NCBI RefSeq assembly: GCF_900099645.1
Contig: NZ_FMTL01000001.1
Span: forward strand, 310,001 to 374,000
DNA: 64,000 nt
Reading direction: 5' to 3'
DNA from: Pseudomonas peli
GTDB taxonomy: Bacteria > Pseudomonadota > Gammaproteobacteria > Pseudomonadales > Pseudomonadaceae
A program made the position numbers and the translations under genes. Numbering within the stretch: position 1 is the first letter of the stretch; each line of letters begins with the position of its first letter. Below are positions 36,801 to 46,062 of this stretch, piece after piece. The notes beneath the pieces are model-generated. The model was not told the origin of the DNA, did not search any database, and was given only the letters and a program-made list of their open reading frames with translations.

Positions 36801-37193
36801 CTAGGCCTCAGCTTTGAATAACAAACTACGAACCTCCGAGAGATTCTCTGCTAATTGCAGCGCTTCCTCAGAAGGGATCTGCCGAATCACATCGCCTGAC
36901 CCAGCATCAGTCACTTTGACCACGACACGCCCACTGCCCTCTTCAAGGGAGAAATTGAGGCTGCGACGAACCGATTGGACAAAGTCCTGAATCGTCGCAA
37001 CTGCCGCTTCAACCTCTTCACGAGAAGACGCAGGGCCACTCTCTACCTGTGTAGCGCTTCCAGTTGTAGCGTCTTCAGAAGGCTTACGCTCAACACCATC
37101 GGCACCAACCTTGGCAGATGGACTGGGCGTACGCTCTGCTTTAGAAGCAACAGCGGTGGATGCCGACGAAACCTGAATTGAACTAATGTCCAT
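36801..37193 (-). CDS. flaG: FlaG protein
   Basis: 130 residues. The C-terminal half carries the FlaG family pattern: FVQSVRRSLNFSLEEGSGRV, VVKVTDAGSGDVIRQIPSEE and LQLAENLSEVRSLL. The N-terminal half is Ser/Ala-rich and variable. FlaG affects filament length and adhesion in several genera; its mechanism is poorly known. AGGAG precedes the ATG. It lies between fliC and fliD, its usual place in Pseudomonas. Confidence 0.88.
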   Translation of the reverse strand: MDISSIQVSSASTAVASKAERTPSPSAKVGADGVERKPSEDATTGSATQVESGPASSREEVEAAVATIQDFVQSVRRSLNFSLEEGSGRVVVKVTDAGSGDVIRQIPSEEALQLAENLSEVRSLLFKAEA

Positions 37194-37218
37194 AACTTTC
37201 TCCTCAGAATGAGGGAAC

Positions 37219-37245
37219 GGGGAGAAGAGCTAAGCCCTTCTCCCC
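37219..37245 (-). terminator. Hairpin terminator of fliC
   Basis: GGGGAGAAG (37219-37227) pairs with CTTCTCCCC (37237-37245) over nine base pairs, 20 bases after the fliC stop and just before flaG. The U-tract is poor, so some read-through into flaG is likely. Confidence 0.65.
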
Positions 37246-37265
37246 GGAGTCTAGCGCGTTTACCC

Positions 37266-38771
37266 TTAGCCGAGCAGGCTGAGTACAGCCTGTGGCAGCT
37301 GGTTAGCCTGGGCCAAGATCGCAGTACCAGCCTGCTGCAGGATCTGATTTTTGGTCAGTTCCGAAGTTTCAGCAGCGAAGTCAGTGTCACGGATCCGGCT
37401 GCGAGCTGCAGATGAGTTCTCAGAAATGTTCTGCAGGTTCGAGATGGTGTTCTCGAAACGGTTCTGAACAGCACCGAGCTGAGCACGCTGGCTATCGATG
37501 TTAGAGATCGCACCGTTGATGATACCCAGAGCATCTTGAGCACCTGTGGCAGTACTAATGTCGATTTCCTTAACGCTATCAAGCGAACTAAAGCCAGGAG
37601 TACCAAGACCGCCACCAGTACCTTTCACTTCAAATGCATCGGCAGCCTCAAGTTGCACTTGCCCATCAACGCGAGCACCACCGCCACTAGCAGCAACTGT
37701 TGCGGGGGTTCCCCCCACATTTGCCGAACCGTCAAAGTTTTTAGCTTGCAAGGTAGCTGTACCTACACTGCCACTACCAGCGGTATATCCAGTAATGCTG
37801 ATAGCATCACCACGAGAGCTCACCAATTCGATAGTACTTCCTTTTGAAACAGCCGAAATACCAGTCTTTCCAGTCTCGCGGTTAATTGCATCAGCCAAAG
37901 CAGAAAGATCAGTGGTATCAGTCACTACTGCAGACACAGTGGCCGCATCGCCCGAAACAGAGTTACTGGTCACACCCGCCAAGTTAAACGAGATAGTACC
38001 CGATGAGGCAGCATCGACATCCAGCGAGGCAACTGTACGAGCATTAGCAGTAACACCTGTCTCATCGCTCTTAGCATTTACTGCCTTGGCAACTTCACTT
38101 GCAGATCCACTGGTAGCCAAGGAAATAGTGACATCTCCATCGGAAAGCTTGGAGTTAATAGTGAACGAACCACCACTGTATGCAGAGCCCGAAGTAGCAC
38201 TAAAAGCAGCGCCCGCACCAATAGCTGCACCAGCAGCACCGCTGGTGGTGACTCGGTTGATACCAATACGGTCGGTTGCGGCCGAACCAATAGAGACACT
38301 GATAGTCTCGTAGGCATTAGCACCCACCTGAAACGCTTGAGAACCGAATGAACCGTCAAGGATCTTACGGCCACCAAAACTGGTGGTTTCAGAAATACGG
38401 TTCAATTCTTGTTGCAGCTGCGACACTTCGCCTTGCAGAGCGGCACGTTCGGTAGCGCCATTGGAACCGTTGGCCGACTGCAGAGCCAGGTCACGAATAC
38501 GCTGCAGGATGCCAGTCGACTGCTGCAGTGCACCTTCAGCAGTTTGCGCCAGGGAAATGCCGTCGTTGGAGTTACGGGTCGCAACGTTCAGACCGTTGAT
38601 CTGGCTGGTCAGACGGTTGGAAATCTGCAAGCCGGCGGCGTCATCCTTGGCGCTGTTGATACGGAAGCCCGTGGACAGGCGCTGCAGCGAAGTGTCCAGG
38701 CCTTTGGATGAGCTGTTGAGGTTACGCTGAGTGTTGAGTGACGCTACGTTTGTGTTGACTGTAAGGGCCAT
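37266..38771 (-). CDS. fliC: Flagellin FliC
   Basis: 501 residues. Conserved D0/D1 helices are present at the N terminus ([37 protein letters not shown]) and C terminus ([35 protein letters not shown]). The Ser/Thr/Gly-rich middle (about 170-400) forms the exposed D2/D3 domains, where O-glycosylation occurs in other pseudomonads; the adjacent sugar cluster makes that likely here. ATG 38771 follows GGAGG. A sigma-28 promoter lies about 100 bases upstream. The length exceeds that of most short a-type flagellins. Confidence 0.95.
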   Translation of the reverse strand: MALTVNTNVASLNTQRNLNSSSKGLDTSLQRLSTGFRINSAKDDAAGLQISNRLTSQINGLNVATRNSNDGISLAQTAEGALQQSTGILQRIRDLALQSANGSNGATERAALQGEVSQLQQELNRISETTSFGGRKILDGSFGSQAFQVGANAYETISVSIGSAATDRIGINRVTTSGAAGAAIGAGAAFSATSGSAYSGGSFTINSKLSDGDVTISLATSGSASEVAKAVNAKSDETGVTANARTVASLDVDAASSGTISFNLAGVTSNSVSGDAATVSAVVTDTTDLSALADAINRETGKTGISAVSKGSTIELVSSRGDAISITGYTAGSGSVGTATLQAKNFDGSANVGGTPATVAASGGGARVDGQVQLEAADAFEVKGTGGGLGTPGFSSLDSVKEIDISTATGAQDALGIINGAISNIDSQRAQLGAVQNRFENTISNLQNISENSSAARSRIRDTDFAAETSELTKNQILQQAGTAILAQANQLPQAVLSLLG

Positions 38772-38871
38772 GGTGTTTGCCTCCAAAGGACCGTGCTACT
38801 GAGTTTGTCTGAGCCTGCGAGCTTCGGGCCTGCTTTGCTCAGACGCCCCATAAAGTTCGCATTCGATCTTT

Positions 38872-38898
38872 ATATCGGCGGCCTTAGGAACAGCTTTA
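38872..38898 (-). promoter_or_regulatory. Sigma-28 (FliA) promoter of fliC
   Basis: Minus strand TAAAGCTG, eleven bases, GCCGATAT, matching TAAAGTTT-N11-GCCGATAA in spacing and in 13 of 16 positions. The implied 5' untranslated leader of roughly 95 bases reaches the fliC ATG. The rest of the 314-base gap holds an A/T-rich tract near 38911-38921, the CATCAG repeat, and no other gene I can see. Confidence 0.85.
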
Positions 38899-39053
38899 GC
38901 AACTCGTTCTATTTTTTTTTCCACAAACAGAACAGACACTTAAGCAGCACAGCCGAGAAAAATCGGGTATCTGTCGACATCCCGACGGCAAATACCAAGC
39001 TCTTCGCATACAAAAACAACCAACCACCGGCTCTACGCCGATTATCAACACTA

Positions 39054-39089
39054 CATCAGCATCAGCATCAGCATCAGCATCAGCATCAA
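39054..39089. repeat. CATCAG hexanucleotide tandem repeat
   Basis: Five perfect CATCAG units and a sixth imperfect one (CATCAA) run from 39054 to 39089. The last copy overlaps the stop codon (39086-39088) of the large glycosyltransferase gene, so most of the tract is just outside the coding frame. Confidence 0.9.
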
Positions 39090-42000
39090 TCAGGCAACCA
39101 TGAGGTTCTCCATGCCTCAAGATTTATTCCCTCAAGCATCCAGCTGTCCTGCACCTGCTTACGCAGGTCATCACCCATCTTGGCGCTCGCGTCCAGATCA
39201 CTGATGTGCATACGAATTGCATCAACCCAGTCCTTGAAACGGTTTTTTACCCTGGTGACCGGCAAAGCGCCCTGATAACAAACCAGATCACTGCAGACCA
39301 CAGGGAATCCGCAGGCACCATACTCCAACAACCGCAGGTTACTCTTGCATTCGTTAAACAGGTTCTGCTCCACCGGTGCCAAGGCCAAGTCCAAATTCAT
39401 ACGAGCAAGCGCCGCAGGGTATTTGTCGATGGCAATTCCAGGATGGAATTCATGCACATAGGGCCGCAGCTTGTCCGGGCACATTCCAAAGAAAACCCAC
39501 TCCACCTCATCAACCAGAGCTTTGACCACATCAGATATCATTTCCAGATCACCGGTATGGCTAACCCCACCGGCCCAACCAACACGTGGCTTCTTCGAAC
39601 TGCGTCGCTGACTACTTAGGCCTCGCCACCACTGGGGATCCAAACGGTTGTGCACCACCCGGATATCATCATGCAAACCATAATATGCTTCGGCCAATGG
39701 CTCGGTTGAGACGACAAAACGATTGACGTAGCTCAGACCACGCCGCAAGGAGCGAGTAATATCTTTAGGCATGTGCGCGCGGTGAGCACTTTTCATAGGC
39801 AAATTAGGTAAGTAGTCGTCTAGCTCGAACACCTTGAAGGCTGCAGAGAAGGACTTAATACGTCGTATCTGTTCAATTTGTGCATCGCTGATCTGACGTT
39901 GCAGCACGATAGCGTCTGGCCTGAAACGTTCCAGTTCGGCCACAGTTAAGAACCGATCCGACAGTACACCATCGGCCAAGCCGGCCCGATTCAGGGCACC
40001 AAGCGGCTGGATAACCCGATAGTGTCCACATCCCATCGCATCGGCAGCATGAGCAAGCACGGTCGGCAGGGGCTTCCAGGAAGACAGAGGACGCCAACTC
40101 AAAGGACTCTCCGCCAACTTAAATCCAGAAGCGTCAGACAGCGATAAGTTCGGGTTATAAGCTGGATCGCACGCCAATTGCGGCAACCAGCGAGCATACA
40201 TCGCGTCTTCCTCTTTTACACTCGCAGGCGGTAGCTCTTCTTCATTGATCAGCAACTCCACTCGAGGCGTCCAGACATTCAAGTAGCCAGCCTCATGCAG
40301 CCGTAAACACAAGTCAACATCAGCCCAACGAGCCAGATCACTGCTTTGCTCGAAACCACCCGCCTCAATAAACAACTGCTTGCGCAGCATCAGACACTGG
40401 CCACCCAAGGCCGTGTAGTTCTGATCGATCTGCAGGCGCTGTAAGTATCCCGGGGCGTCTGGAGAGAGACCAATGAACGCAGGACCTGCCACCCCCCCAA
40501 GCCCCAAGACGAGTCCCGCCTGGCGAACGCTGCGATCCCCCCCCAGAAGCTTAGCCCCTACCGCGCCCACCTCAGGACGAGCAGCATGATTGAGCAGTTG
40601 CTGCAACCACTCAGCCTCAAACACGGCAATACCCGAATCCAGCCACAAGAGAAACTCGCCCCGTGCCAGTTCAGCAGCCTGATTGCGCACCTGTGACGCA
40701 GGAATATCAGCGAAGCGCAGCACACGGATATGCTCTGTACCCAGTTGTTCCAGGCCAGCCAGCCATTCCAGTAGCACCGGGTCATCATTGCCCTGATCCA
40801 GTAACAGCACTTCGTAGTGCGGGTAGGATGTTCTCTCCAGCACGGATTCCAAACAGCGCTGGACTTTACCCAAAGCACCCTTGACCAGAACCAATATGCT
40901 CACCAGAGCATTGCTAGCAACACCATAGTCCAGGTCATAGCAACCGGATAAACGCGAGCCGAGCCGAGCATCCTGAAACCCCCGCGCAAGTAAGTGGCGC
41001 TGGATAGTGGCCCTCTCATCGGGGCTATCCTTTAAATTAAGGGCATTACATATCAGCAATGGCTCACTGATATGCCCAAGCCCATTGAAACCCTGAGCCT
41101 CAATCAAGCGCAATATGTAATCCAGTTCGAAAGCCTCACCAGCCTCGGCACGAAAACCGCCCATATCCAGCCATACATCACGTTTGAACAGCCAGTGACG
41201 AGACATGCCTGCAGGCAGACTCAACAACATATCTAGATTAAGGTCTGGGCGTAGGGCAATACCTAATCCGCCACCTGCCTGGCGTATTACCTCATCGCCG
41301 TATACAGCTCGAAGAGCTGGGGCCCCCAGCAAATCCAGCGCCGCGATAAGTAAACCGCTCGGAGTGAACTCATCACCGGCATTGACCAGCATCAACCAGT
41401 CGAAACTGCTTTGCTCGATGATCTGGTTGATCGCCTCGATATGATCGCGTCCGTCAAACCGAATAAAATGCAGCTTATCCTCAGCCGACGTTTGTGGCAC
41501 CAACGCCGTCGTCAGTGCAAGGATACGCACAGACGCATAAAGGCTGTGCTCCAGGCCGAGACTACTCACCGTACGCACTAATCGCTCATTGCTGCCCTCA
41601 ACATCCAGAATCAGCACACCGAAAACAGGGTTAGCCACCGTTTCCAGACGACGTGAGATCAGCTCATGTTGTGCCTTGGAGGGAATACGCTCACCAAGCC
41701 AGCGTAGAAGCTCATATTTGCCAGTATTTCCCGCTCGCTCCTTTGAGGCCGCCTGAGTTACTTCGATAAAATGATCCAGCGCCGGCCAGAACTCGGCCTC
41801 AAGCCTTAACCAATTATCACGCACCTGTGGAAGCGTACTCCGAGCGCGCTCAAGCTCTTCCGGCGCAACACCCCAGGCTACACCATCACTCTGAGTCTCG
41901 TGAACGCCTATTCTGGGTGCGCCCTCTTCTAAGATAACCACGCACAGGCAACCACAAAGTGCAGCCTCGGCTCCCAGTGCTGATGACCCGCAGCAGTAGA

Positions 42001-42604
42001 ATGTCTCACACTGCTGAAAAAGGTCAGCCATCTCCTCCCAGGAAACGGGCCACTGTGCAGTTATTTCCACTGCATCCGGTGGCAGTAACGATGGATCGAT
42101 ATAAAGATCCCCCCGGCGCCCTCGGTAGTAACACACCTTACCCGACACCCGCTTCTCGGGATTCTCCGGGAGACGAAAAACCGTCAAATCAAAAGGCGGC
42201 AGCATCATCACCCGATCATCAGGAATACCGGGAATAAGAAGATCCCGAGAATAGGCAAAAAGAATATCCTCTTCGCCGAACTTACCACTACCCTCGATAA
42301 ACCCTGGTCGATTCAACAGATAACGCGCCACGACGCCAGCGTTCAGGGGATTGCCTTCCACGATTTCAGGATAGACCGTAATAGGTTCAAGACCTTGGGT
42401 GCGGTGCAGCTTGACGACACCATCTGTCAGTTGAGGTGTCATCAATTCAGGATTAAGCACACTAGCAGTGACATAGGCCTCATGCCCCGTACGCATCAGT
42501 GCATCACAGAGCATATGCATGACCCGAACGCCGGCAGAAGTGCGCCGGTAATCCGGCGCGTAGATGTAATAAGGATGTGGCCGTTTTGAAAACAGTTTAC
42601 GCAT
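39086..42604 (-). CDS. Giant multi-module glycosyltransferase (FgtA-like flagellin glycosyltransferase)
   Basis: 1172 residues, cytoplasmic, with no membrane helix. In order: an N-terminal GT4-like module (YYIYAPDYRRTSAGVRVMHM; FYCCGSSALGAEAALCGCLC), a GT2-like module near 330-550 (WLMLVNAGDEFTPSGLL), a second GT2 module near 570-800 (NQAAELARGEFLLWLDSGIA, WADVDLCLRLHEAGY), and a C-terminal GT-B/GT4-like module (VGWAGGVSHTGDLEMISDVV; LRLLEYGACGFPVVCSD). The size, layout and position beside fliC match FgtA, which glycosylates flagellin in P. aeruginosa. It may build a short glycan of several sugars. ATG 42604 has GGAGA nine bases upstream; an ATG at 42613 is alternative. Confidence 0.85.
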   Translation of the reverse strand: MRKLFSKRPHPYYIYAPDYRRTSAGVRVMHMLCDALMRTGHEAYVTASVLNPELMTPQLTDGVVKLHRTQGLEPITVYPEIVEGNPLNAGVVARYLLNRPGFIEGSGKFGEEDILFAYSRDLLIPGIPDDRVMMLPPFDLTVFRLPENPEKRVSGKVCYYRGRRGDLYIDPSLLPPDAVEITAQWPVSWEEMADLFQQCETFYCCGSSALGAEAALCGCLCVVILEEGAPRIGVHETQSDGVAWGVAPEELERARSTLPQVRDNWLRLEAEFWPALDHFIEVTQAASKERAGNTGKYELLRWLGERIPSKAQHELISRRLETVANPVFGVLILDVEGSNERLVRTVSSLGLEHSLYASVRILALTTALVPQTSAEDKLHFIRFDGRDHIEAINQIIEQSSFDWLMLVNAGDEFTPSGLLIAALDLLGAPALRAVYGDEVIRQAGGGLGIALRPDLNLDMLLSLPAGMSRHWLFKRDVWLDMGGFRAEAGEAFELDYILRLIEAQGFNGLGHISEPLLICNALNLKDSPDERATIQRHLLARGFQDARLGSRLSGCYDLDYGVASNALVSILVLVKGALGKVQRCLESVLERTSYPHYEVLLLDQGNDDPVLLEWLAGLEQLGTEHIRVLRFADIPASQVRNQAAELARGEFLLWLDSGIAVFEAEWLQQLLNHAARPEVGAVGAKLLGGDRSVRQAGLVLGLGGVAGPAFIGLSPDAPGYLQRLQIDQNYTALGGQCLMLRKQLFIEAGGFEQSSDLARWADVDLCLRLHEAGYLNVWTPRVELLINEEELPPASVKEEDAMYARWLPQLACDPAYNPNLSLSDASGFKLAESPLSWRPLSSWKPLPTVLAHAADAMGCGHYRVIQPLGALNRAGLADGVLSDRFLTVAELERFRPDAIVLQRQISDAQIEQIRRIKSFSAAFKVFELDDYLPNLPMKSAHRAHMPKDITRSLRRGLSYVNRFVVSTEPLAEAYYGLHDDIRVVHNRLDPQWWRGLSSQRRSSKKPRVGWAGGVSHTGDLEMISDVVKALVDEVEWVFFGMCPDKLRPYVHEFHPGIAIDKYPAALARMNLDLALAPVEQNLFNECKSNLRLLEYGACGFPVVCSDLVCYQGALPVTRVKNRFKDWVDAIRMHISDLDASAKMGDDLRKQVQDSWMLEGINLEAWRTSWLPD

Positions 42605-42719
42605 CGCTTTCATTCTCCACTGCCACTATGGCGATAAAAAGCCCAGACAACGATCATGCCCAAGACTACTTAATAAGGCGCACTCTGATTTCGCTATCAG
42701 CATATGAGCTTTATAAAAA

Positions 42720-43799
42720 TCAATCAGTAAGCCTGTAAGCTTGCCTTCCCCAACAGGCCATGCTGTCGATGGAAATATCCAGATCTGTCCATACATCCAG
42801 CCCCAATGAGCGCGCCCGCCCAACATCTGGCACATAAAACGACCGGACACAGTCATCCTCATTGCCCAATATGTATAGCGGCTTCCCCGGTGCGACTCGG
42901 GAGATAACCCGACGTGCCAGATCGATGATGCTGATAGCCTGATCAGAACCAACGTTATAAGCCTGCCCAGATTCACCACGCACCAAAATAGTCAGCAGCC
43001 AGGCAGCAAGATCCGCCCCGTGCAAATAGCTGCGCATAGCCGTACCACTGGAGTTCAGGACAATGGCATCCGCATAAAGCGCATCGCGCACAAAATTGCC
43101 AATGGCAAAATGCTCATTAAGTGGAAGCCCTGGCCCGGAAAACGCGAAACACCTAGCGTGTACCAACTCGAAACCATGATGATCGGCATATAACGCAGCA
43201 AGTGTTTCCGCTGCTCGCTTGGCTTCTCCATATGCACTAGCCGCTTGTTCGGATGCGCAAGCCAGCCTGCAGCTCTCGCCGACCGGACCGAGTTGTGCGT
43301 CCAGCACGCCATATTGGGCACCTGAACCGACCAGCAGGACTCGTTCAATCCCAGCCTGCACTACATTCTCCAACATATTTCTCGTACCACCGAGAATGCT
43401 GTCGTAGATGTTCAGCTGATCCTGTTGGGCAGCCACAGATGTGTCCGTGGCACCATGCAGCAGCAGATCGAAACGTTGTGACGCCAACGACACATGCCGA
43501 ACATCGGCCATGACCCAGTGCAGCCATCCAGCGTTCCGATAGAACGGATTGGCATCCAGAAAGCGCGCTGGGTCACGGGAAACGACCGTAACCTGAATAT
43601 CGACTCCCTGTTCGCGAAGAACGGACAGCAGTATCAACAGCCACTTGCCGAAAAATCCGGTTCCACCAGTCAGCAACAAATGCTTGCACTCAAGCCATTC
43701 CGACAACTCAGGCAACCACTGCAACGCGCGGATGACTTCCTGACGAAGCAGGGAATGGTCAATCGAGAATGACCTTTGGATTCGTAGCTGTCCGCTCAC
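42720..43799 (-). CDS. NAD(P)-dependent SDR epimerase/dehydratase/reductase
   Basis: 359 residues of the extended SDR family: nucleotide-binding LLLTGGTGFFGKWLL at about 41-55 and catalytic S159 (VGSGAQYG), Y190 and K194 (ASAYGEAKRAAE). The C domain (GQAYNVGSDQAISIIDLARR) is typical of nucleotide-sugar enzymes. It could be a 4-epimerase, a dehydratase or the reductase that completes a branched sugar. The start is GTG 43799, overlapping the NeuB-like stop by four bases, so the two are coupled. Confidence 0.82.
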   Translation of the reverse strand: MSGQLRIQRSFSIDHSLLRQEVIRALQWLPELSEWLECKHLLLTGGTGFFGKWLLILLSVLREQGVDIQVTVVSRDPARFLDANPFYRNAGWLHWVMADVRHVSLASQRFDLLLHGATDTSVAAQQDQLNIYDSILGGTRNMLENVVQAGIERVLLVGSGAQYGVLDAQLGPVGESCRLACASEQAASAYGEAKRAAETLAALYADHHGFELVHARCFAFSGPGLPLNEHFAIGNFVRDALYADAIVLNSSGTAMRSYLHGADLAAWLLTILVRGESGQAYNVGSDQAISIIDLARRVISRVAPGKPLYILGNEDDCVRSFYVPDVGRARSLGLDVWTDLDISIDSMACWGRQAYRLTD

Positions 43800-44890
43800 A
43801 GCCCGCGTGTCTCGATCATCCGCTGCTGATCGCTGTCTAGAAAGTCTCCGGCAATATTTCCCAGCATCAATGCAGAGTCTGCAATGACGGCTTGCTTCAC
43901 TCTCAATCCGTTGAGTATTTCCCGACAGGATAGCTGCCCTTTCTGCAGCGGAACCGCCAAGTAGAAGTCCTCGTTAAAAGTTGCATGACTAACCTCATAA
44001 CCCGAAGGCAGGTTGCGTCGCGCGTAGACCCCCCGCACCAGGTTGTCAAGATATTGGATCTCCCTGCTTGGCAAGACCCTCCGCTGGCTACCAGCACCGC
44101 CGCACATCTCGCGTGCCTTATGATATGCCGAGAACCACTTGGTCGCCTGATGAGGCAAGGAGCAGTATGGCGCCACCGGGATTTCATCTGCGTCGATATC
44201 GATGTGCCGCTCCCAGGTTCTGGCCCCCTTGGCATAGGAGATGAGCATAGAACTGCTCCAGTCATGGTACTCATGGGTGGAAAAACCAATCACATGGTCG
44301 GGGTAGCGCTCACGCAAGTAGTCGATCTGGTTAAGCTCCAGCTCGTGGTCTTCAGAAGGATAAAGCGAGACGCAGTGATTGATTGCCAGTGGTATCTGTC
44401 TATTACCGAAGAATCTCACCACATCATCCAGGTTCTTATCGCTGGCACCTCCCGATGAAATGATCACCGGACGGCGGGTGTGGCCGACGCGCTCGATCAA
44501 AGGCCAATCGTTGATGTCCGAGCTGGCGATCTTGATAATCGGGAAATCAAATTTCTCACACAATTCGACCGAGCGCTCGTCGAAGGGTGTAGCCATCGGC
44601 AAACAACCAGAATGCTTGATAGCTTTAACTAAGGAAGAGAACTCACCCTCAGAAAGCTTAGTATCTAGCGTCTTTTTCACATAGCGAATATCTGTGCGAT
44701 GCTTGAAATCTTTATGCACGAACGCATCTACATCGCGAAACTGCAGCTTGATGGCCGCTCGGACGTTGCTGAAGCGCACTGCACTGGAAAACTGCTGAAT
44801 AATTTTTAGGCCACGACTCACGCTGCCCCAGTGATTATTCGCCAACTCAAGCACGAATAGGTCTTCGAATATCTTATTTTGGTCTTGCAT
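43796..44890 (-). CDS. NeuB/SpsE family sialic acid synthase-like protein
   Basis: 364 residues. The TIM-barrel motifs of NeuB are present: E15 (LELANNHWGS), KLQFRD near 49, ATPFDERSVELCEKFDFP, K120 (IIKIASSDINDWPL), H172 (NHCVSLYPSED), H206 (IGFSTHEYHD), and E227/H229 (WERHIDID). A C-terminal antifreeze-like SAF domain (VRGVYARRNLPSGYEV) closes the protein. Family members condense PEP with an amino-hexose to give nonulosonic acids. No CMP-transferase, epimerase or legionaminate/pseudaminate pathway gene is nearby, so the product is uncertain. Confidence 0.85.
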   Translation of the reverse strand: MQDQNKIFEDLFVLELANNHWGSVSRGLKIIQQFSSAVRFSNVRAAIKLQFRDVDAFVHKDFKHRTDIRYVKKTLDTKLSEGEFSSLVKAIKHSGCLPMATPFDERSVELCEKFDFPIIKIASSDINDWPLIERVGHTRRPVIISSGGASDKNLDDVVRFFGNRQIPLAINHCVSLYPSEDHELELNQIDYLRERYPDHVIGFSTHEYHDWSSSMLISYAKGARTWERHIDIDADEIPVAPYCSLPHQATKWFSAYHKAREMCGGAGSQRRVLPSREIQYLDNLVRGVYARRNLPSGYEVSHATFNEDFYLAVPLQKGQLSCREILNGLRVKQAVIADSALMLGNIAGDFLDSDQQRMIETRGL

Positions 44891-44929
44891 GGCTCATCTT
44901 CCCCTACCGCTCTGCCAATTATGGCGGCC

Positions 44930-46060
44930 CTATTGATGGTCTTGGTAATAGGCATAGAAAACCGCGTCAAATGAATTGGATTTATGCACTTTGAGCACCA
45001 CCTTGTAATTTTTGGACAAATCATTGATAAGCAAAGGAATACGCCATAGATCGTCCCAGCGGTGGTAACCCGCAATGGCAAGGAAAGGCGGAAAAGCCTC
45101 GGCAATCAGCTTACATGCGCCTTGGAGGGCAGGAATTTCACTGCCCTCGATATCAAGCTTGATGAAGTCAATACGGGTATGCCTAAACAGGTCGTCCAGA
45201 GCCGCAACCTGGATCGTGCAGTCACCCTCGCTGTCCAGACTGCTGGCGTCGCTCTGACCAGAGCGAAATCGGAGGAAGGCTGGCGTATCGGACAGCCCTA
45301 GCGGGAACTGGATTACCGAGGATGCCTGCCCTGCAGTGAAAGCACATAAGCGCTGATAGTTGCCAGGGTCTGGTTCAAAGGCATAGATCTGAGCCGGGCT
45401 CAGCGCGGATTGAGCCATACGCAGAGTATCGCCATCGTAGGCACCGCCATCCAAATAGCTGCAGCCGCTTGCGGGCATCCAGCGCCGCAGCGACTCGGGA
45501 AAATATTGCTGTTCGGCGCAAAGAGTAATGGGATCGTCCAGAACAATGCCCAAGCGAAAACTAACGATAGCGTCATAGGCTACACGACTCTCATCGTCCA
45601 CCAGCAAACCTCGAGCCTGCTCAATCAATGGCCACTGCGAACGATAACCCTCCAGCGGTGCAAGCCAGTAGCGCCAGCCCATGGCAGGCGCTACCCACGA
45701 GAAGAACTCCTGCGGAGTCCGTACATCGCGAAATCCCAACGCCAGGCATTGCTTGCGCAACCCGGTCAACTCCGCATTGATGTGGTTATTAAAGATGCCG
45801 ATCCAGATCGGGTAGTGCAGCAAGTCGGAGGGAAAAGTATCCCAGACATGGATAGTGAGCCCATCGATCTCATTATCCACCTGTGTTCTACTAGACACTA
45901 TAAAAGCGTGAACCTTGATGCCCTGCCCTTGACAGGCCACACGCAGGGCGCGTGCAAAACCGCCAGCACCCATGATCGATATACCATCACGGCGCGCTAG
46001 CGCCAAGGCGGACTCCAGCTCTTGTTGCTGCACACAGGCCTGATGCTCGTCGAAGCTCAT
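44930..46060 (-). CDS. FkbM family methyltransferase
   Basis: 376 residues. The N-terminal 130 residues contain a PglD-like nucleotide-binding motif (ISIMGAGGFARALRVACQGQ). The C-terminal half is an FkbM methyltransferase: YLDGGAYDGDTLRMA (SAM motif I), IYAFEPDPGNYQRL and FIKLDIEGSEIPAL. It should O-methylate a hydroxyl, probably of a sugar. ATG 46060 is chosen because AAGGAG is six bases upstream; an ATG at 46066 overlaps the upstream stop with no room for a ribosome site. Part of the same operon. Confidence 0.85.
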   Translation of the reverse strand: MSFDEHQACVQQQELESALALARRDGISIMGAGGFARALRVACQGQGIKVHAFIVSSRTQVDNEIDGLTIHVWDTFPSDLLHYPIWIGIFNNHINAELTGLRKQCLALGFRDVRTPQEFFSWVAPAMGWRYWLAPLEGYRSQWPLIEQARGLLVDDESRVAYDAIVSFRLGIVLDDPITLCAEQQYFPESLRRWMPASGCSYLDGGAYDGDTLRMAQSALSPAQIYAFEPDPGNYQRLCAFTAGQASSVIQFPLGLSDTPAFLRFRSGQSDASSLDSEGDCTIQVAALDDLFRHTRIDFIKLDIEGSEIPALQGACKLIAEAFPPFLAIAGYHRWDDLWRIPLLINDLSKNYKVVLKVHKSNSFDAVFYAYYQDHQ

Positions 46061-46062
46061 GC

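Noticed and set aside
37546..38313. Plus-strand open frame opposite fliC
   Set aside because: Low-complexity shadow of the flagellin middle region with no start signal or conserved motif.
39054..39089. CATCAG repeats as a CRISPR array
   Set aside because: Units are six bases with no spacers and no cas genes nearby; it is a simple-sequence repeat.
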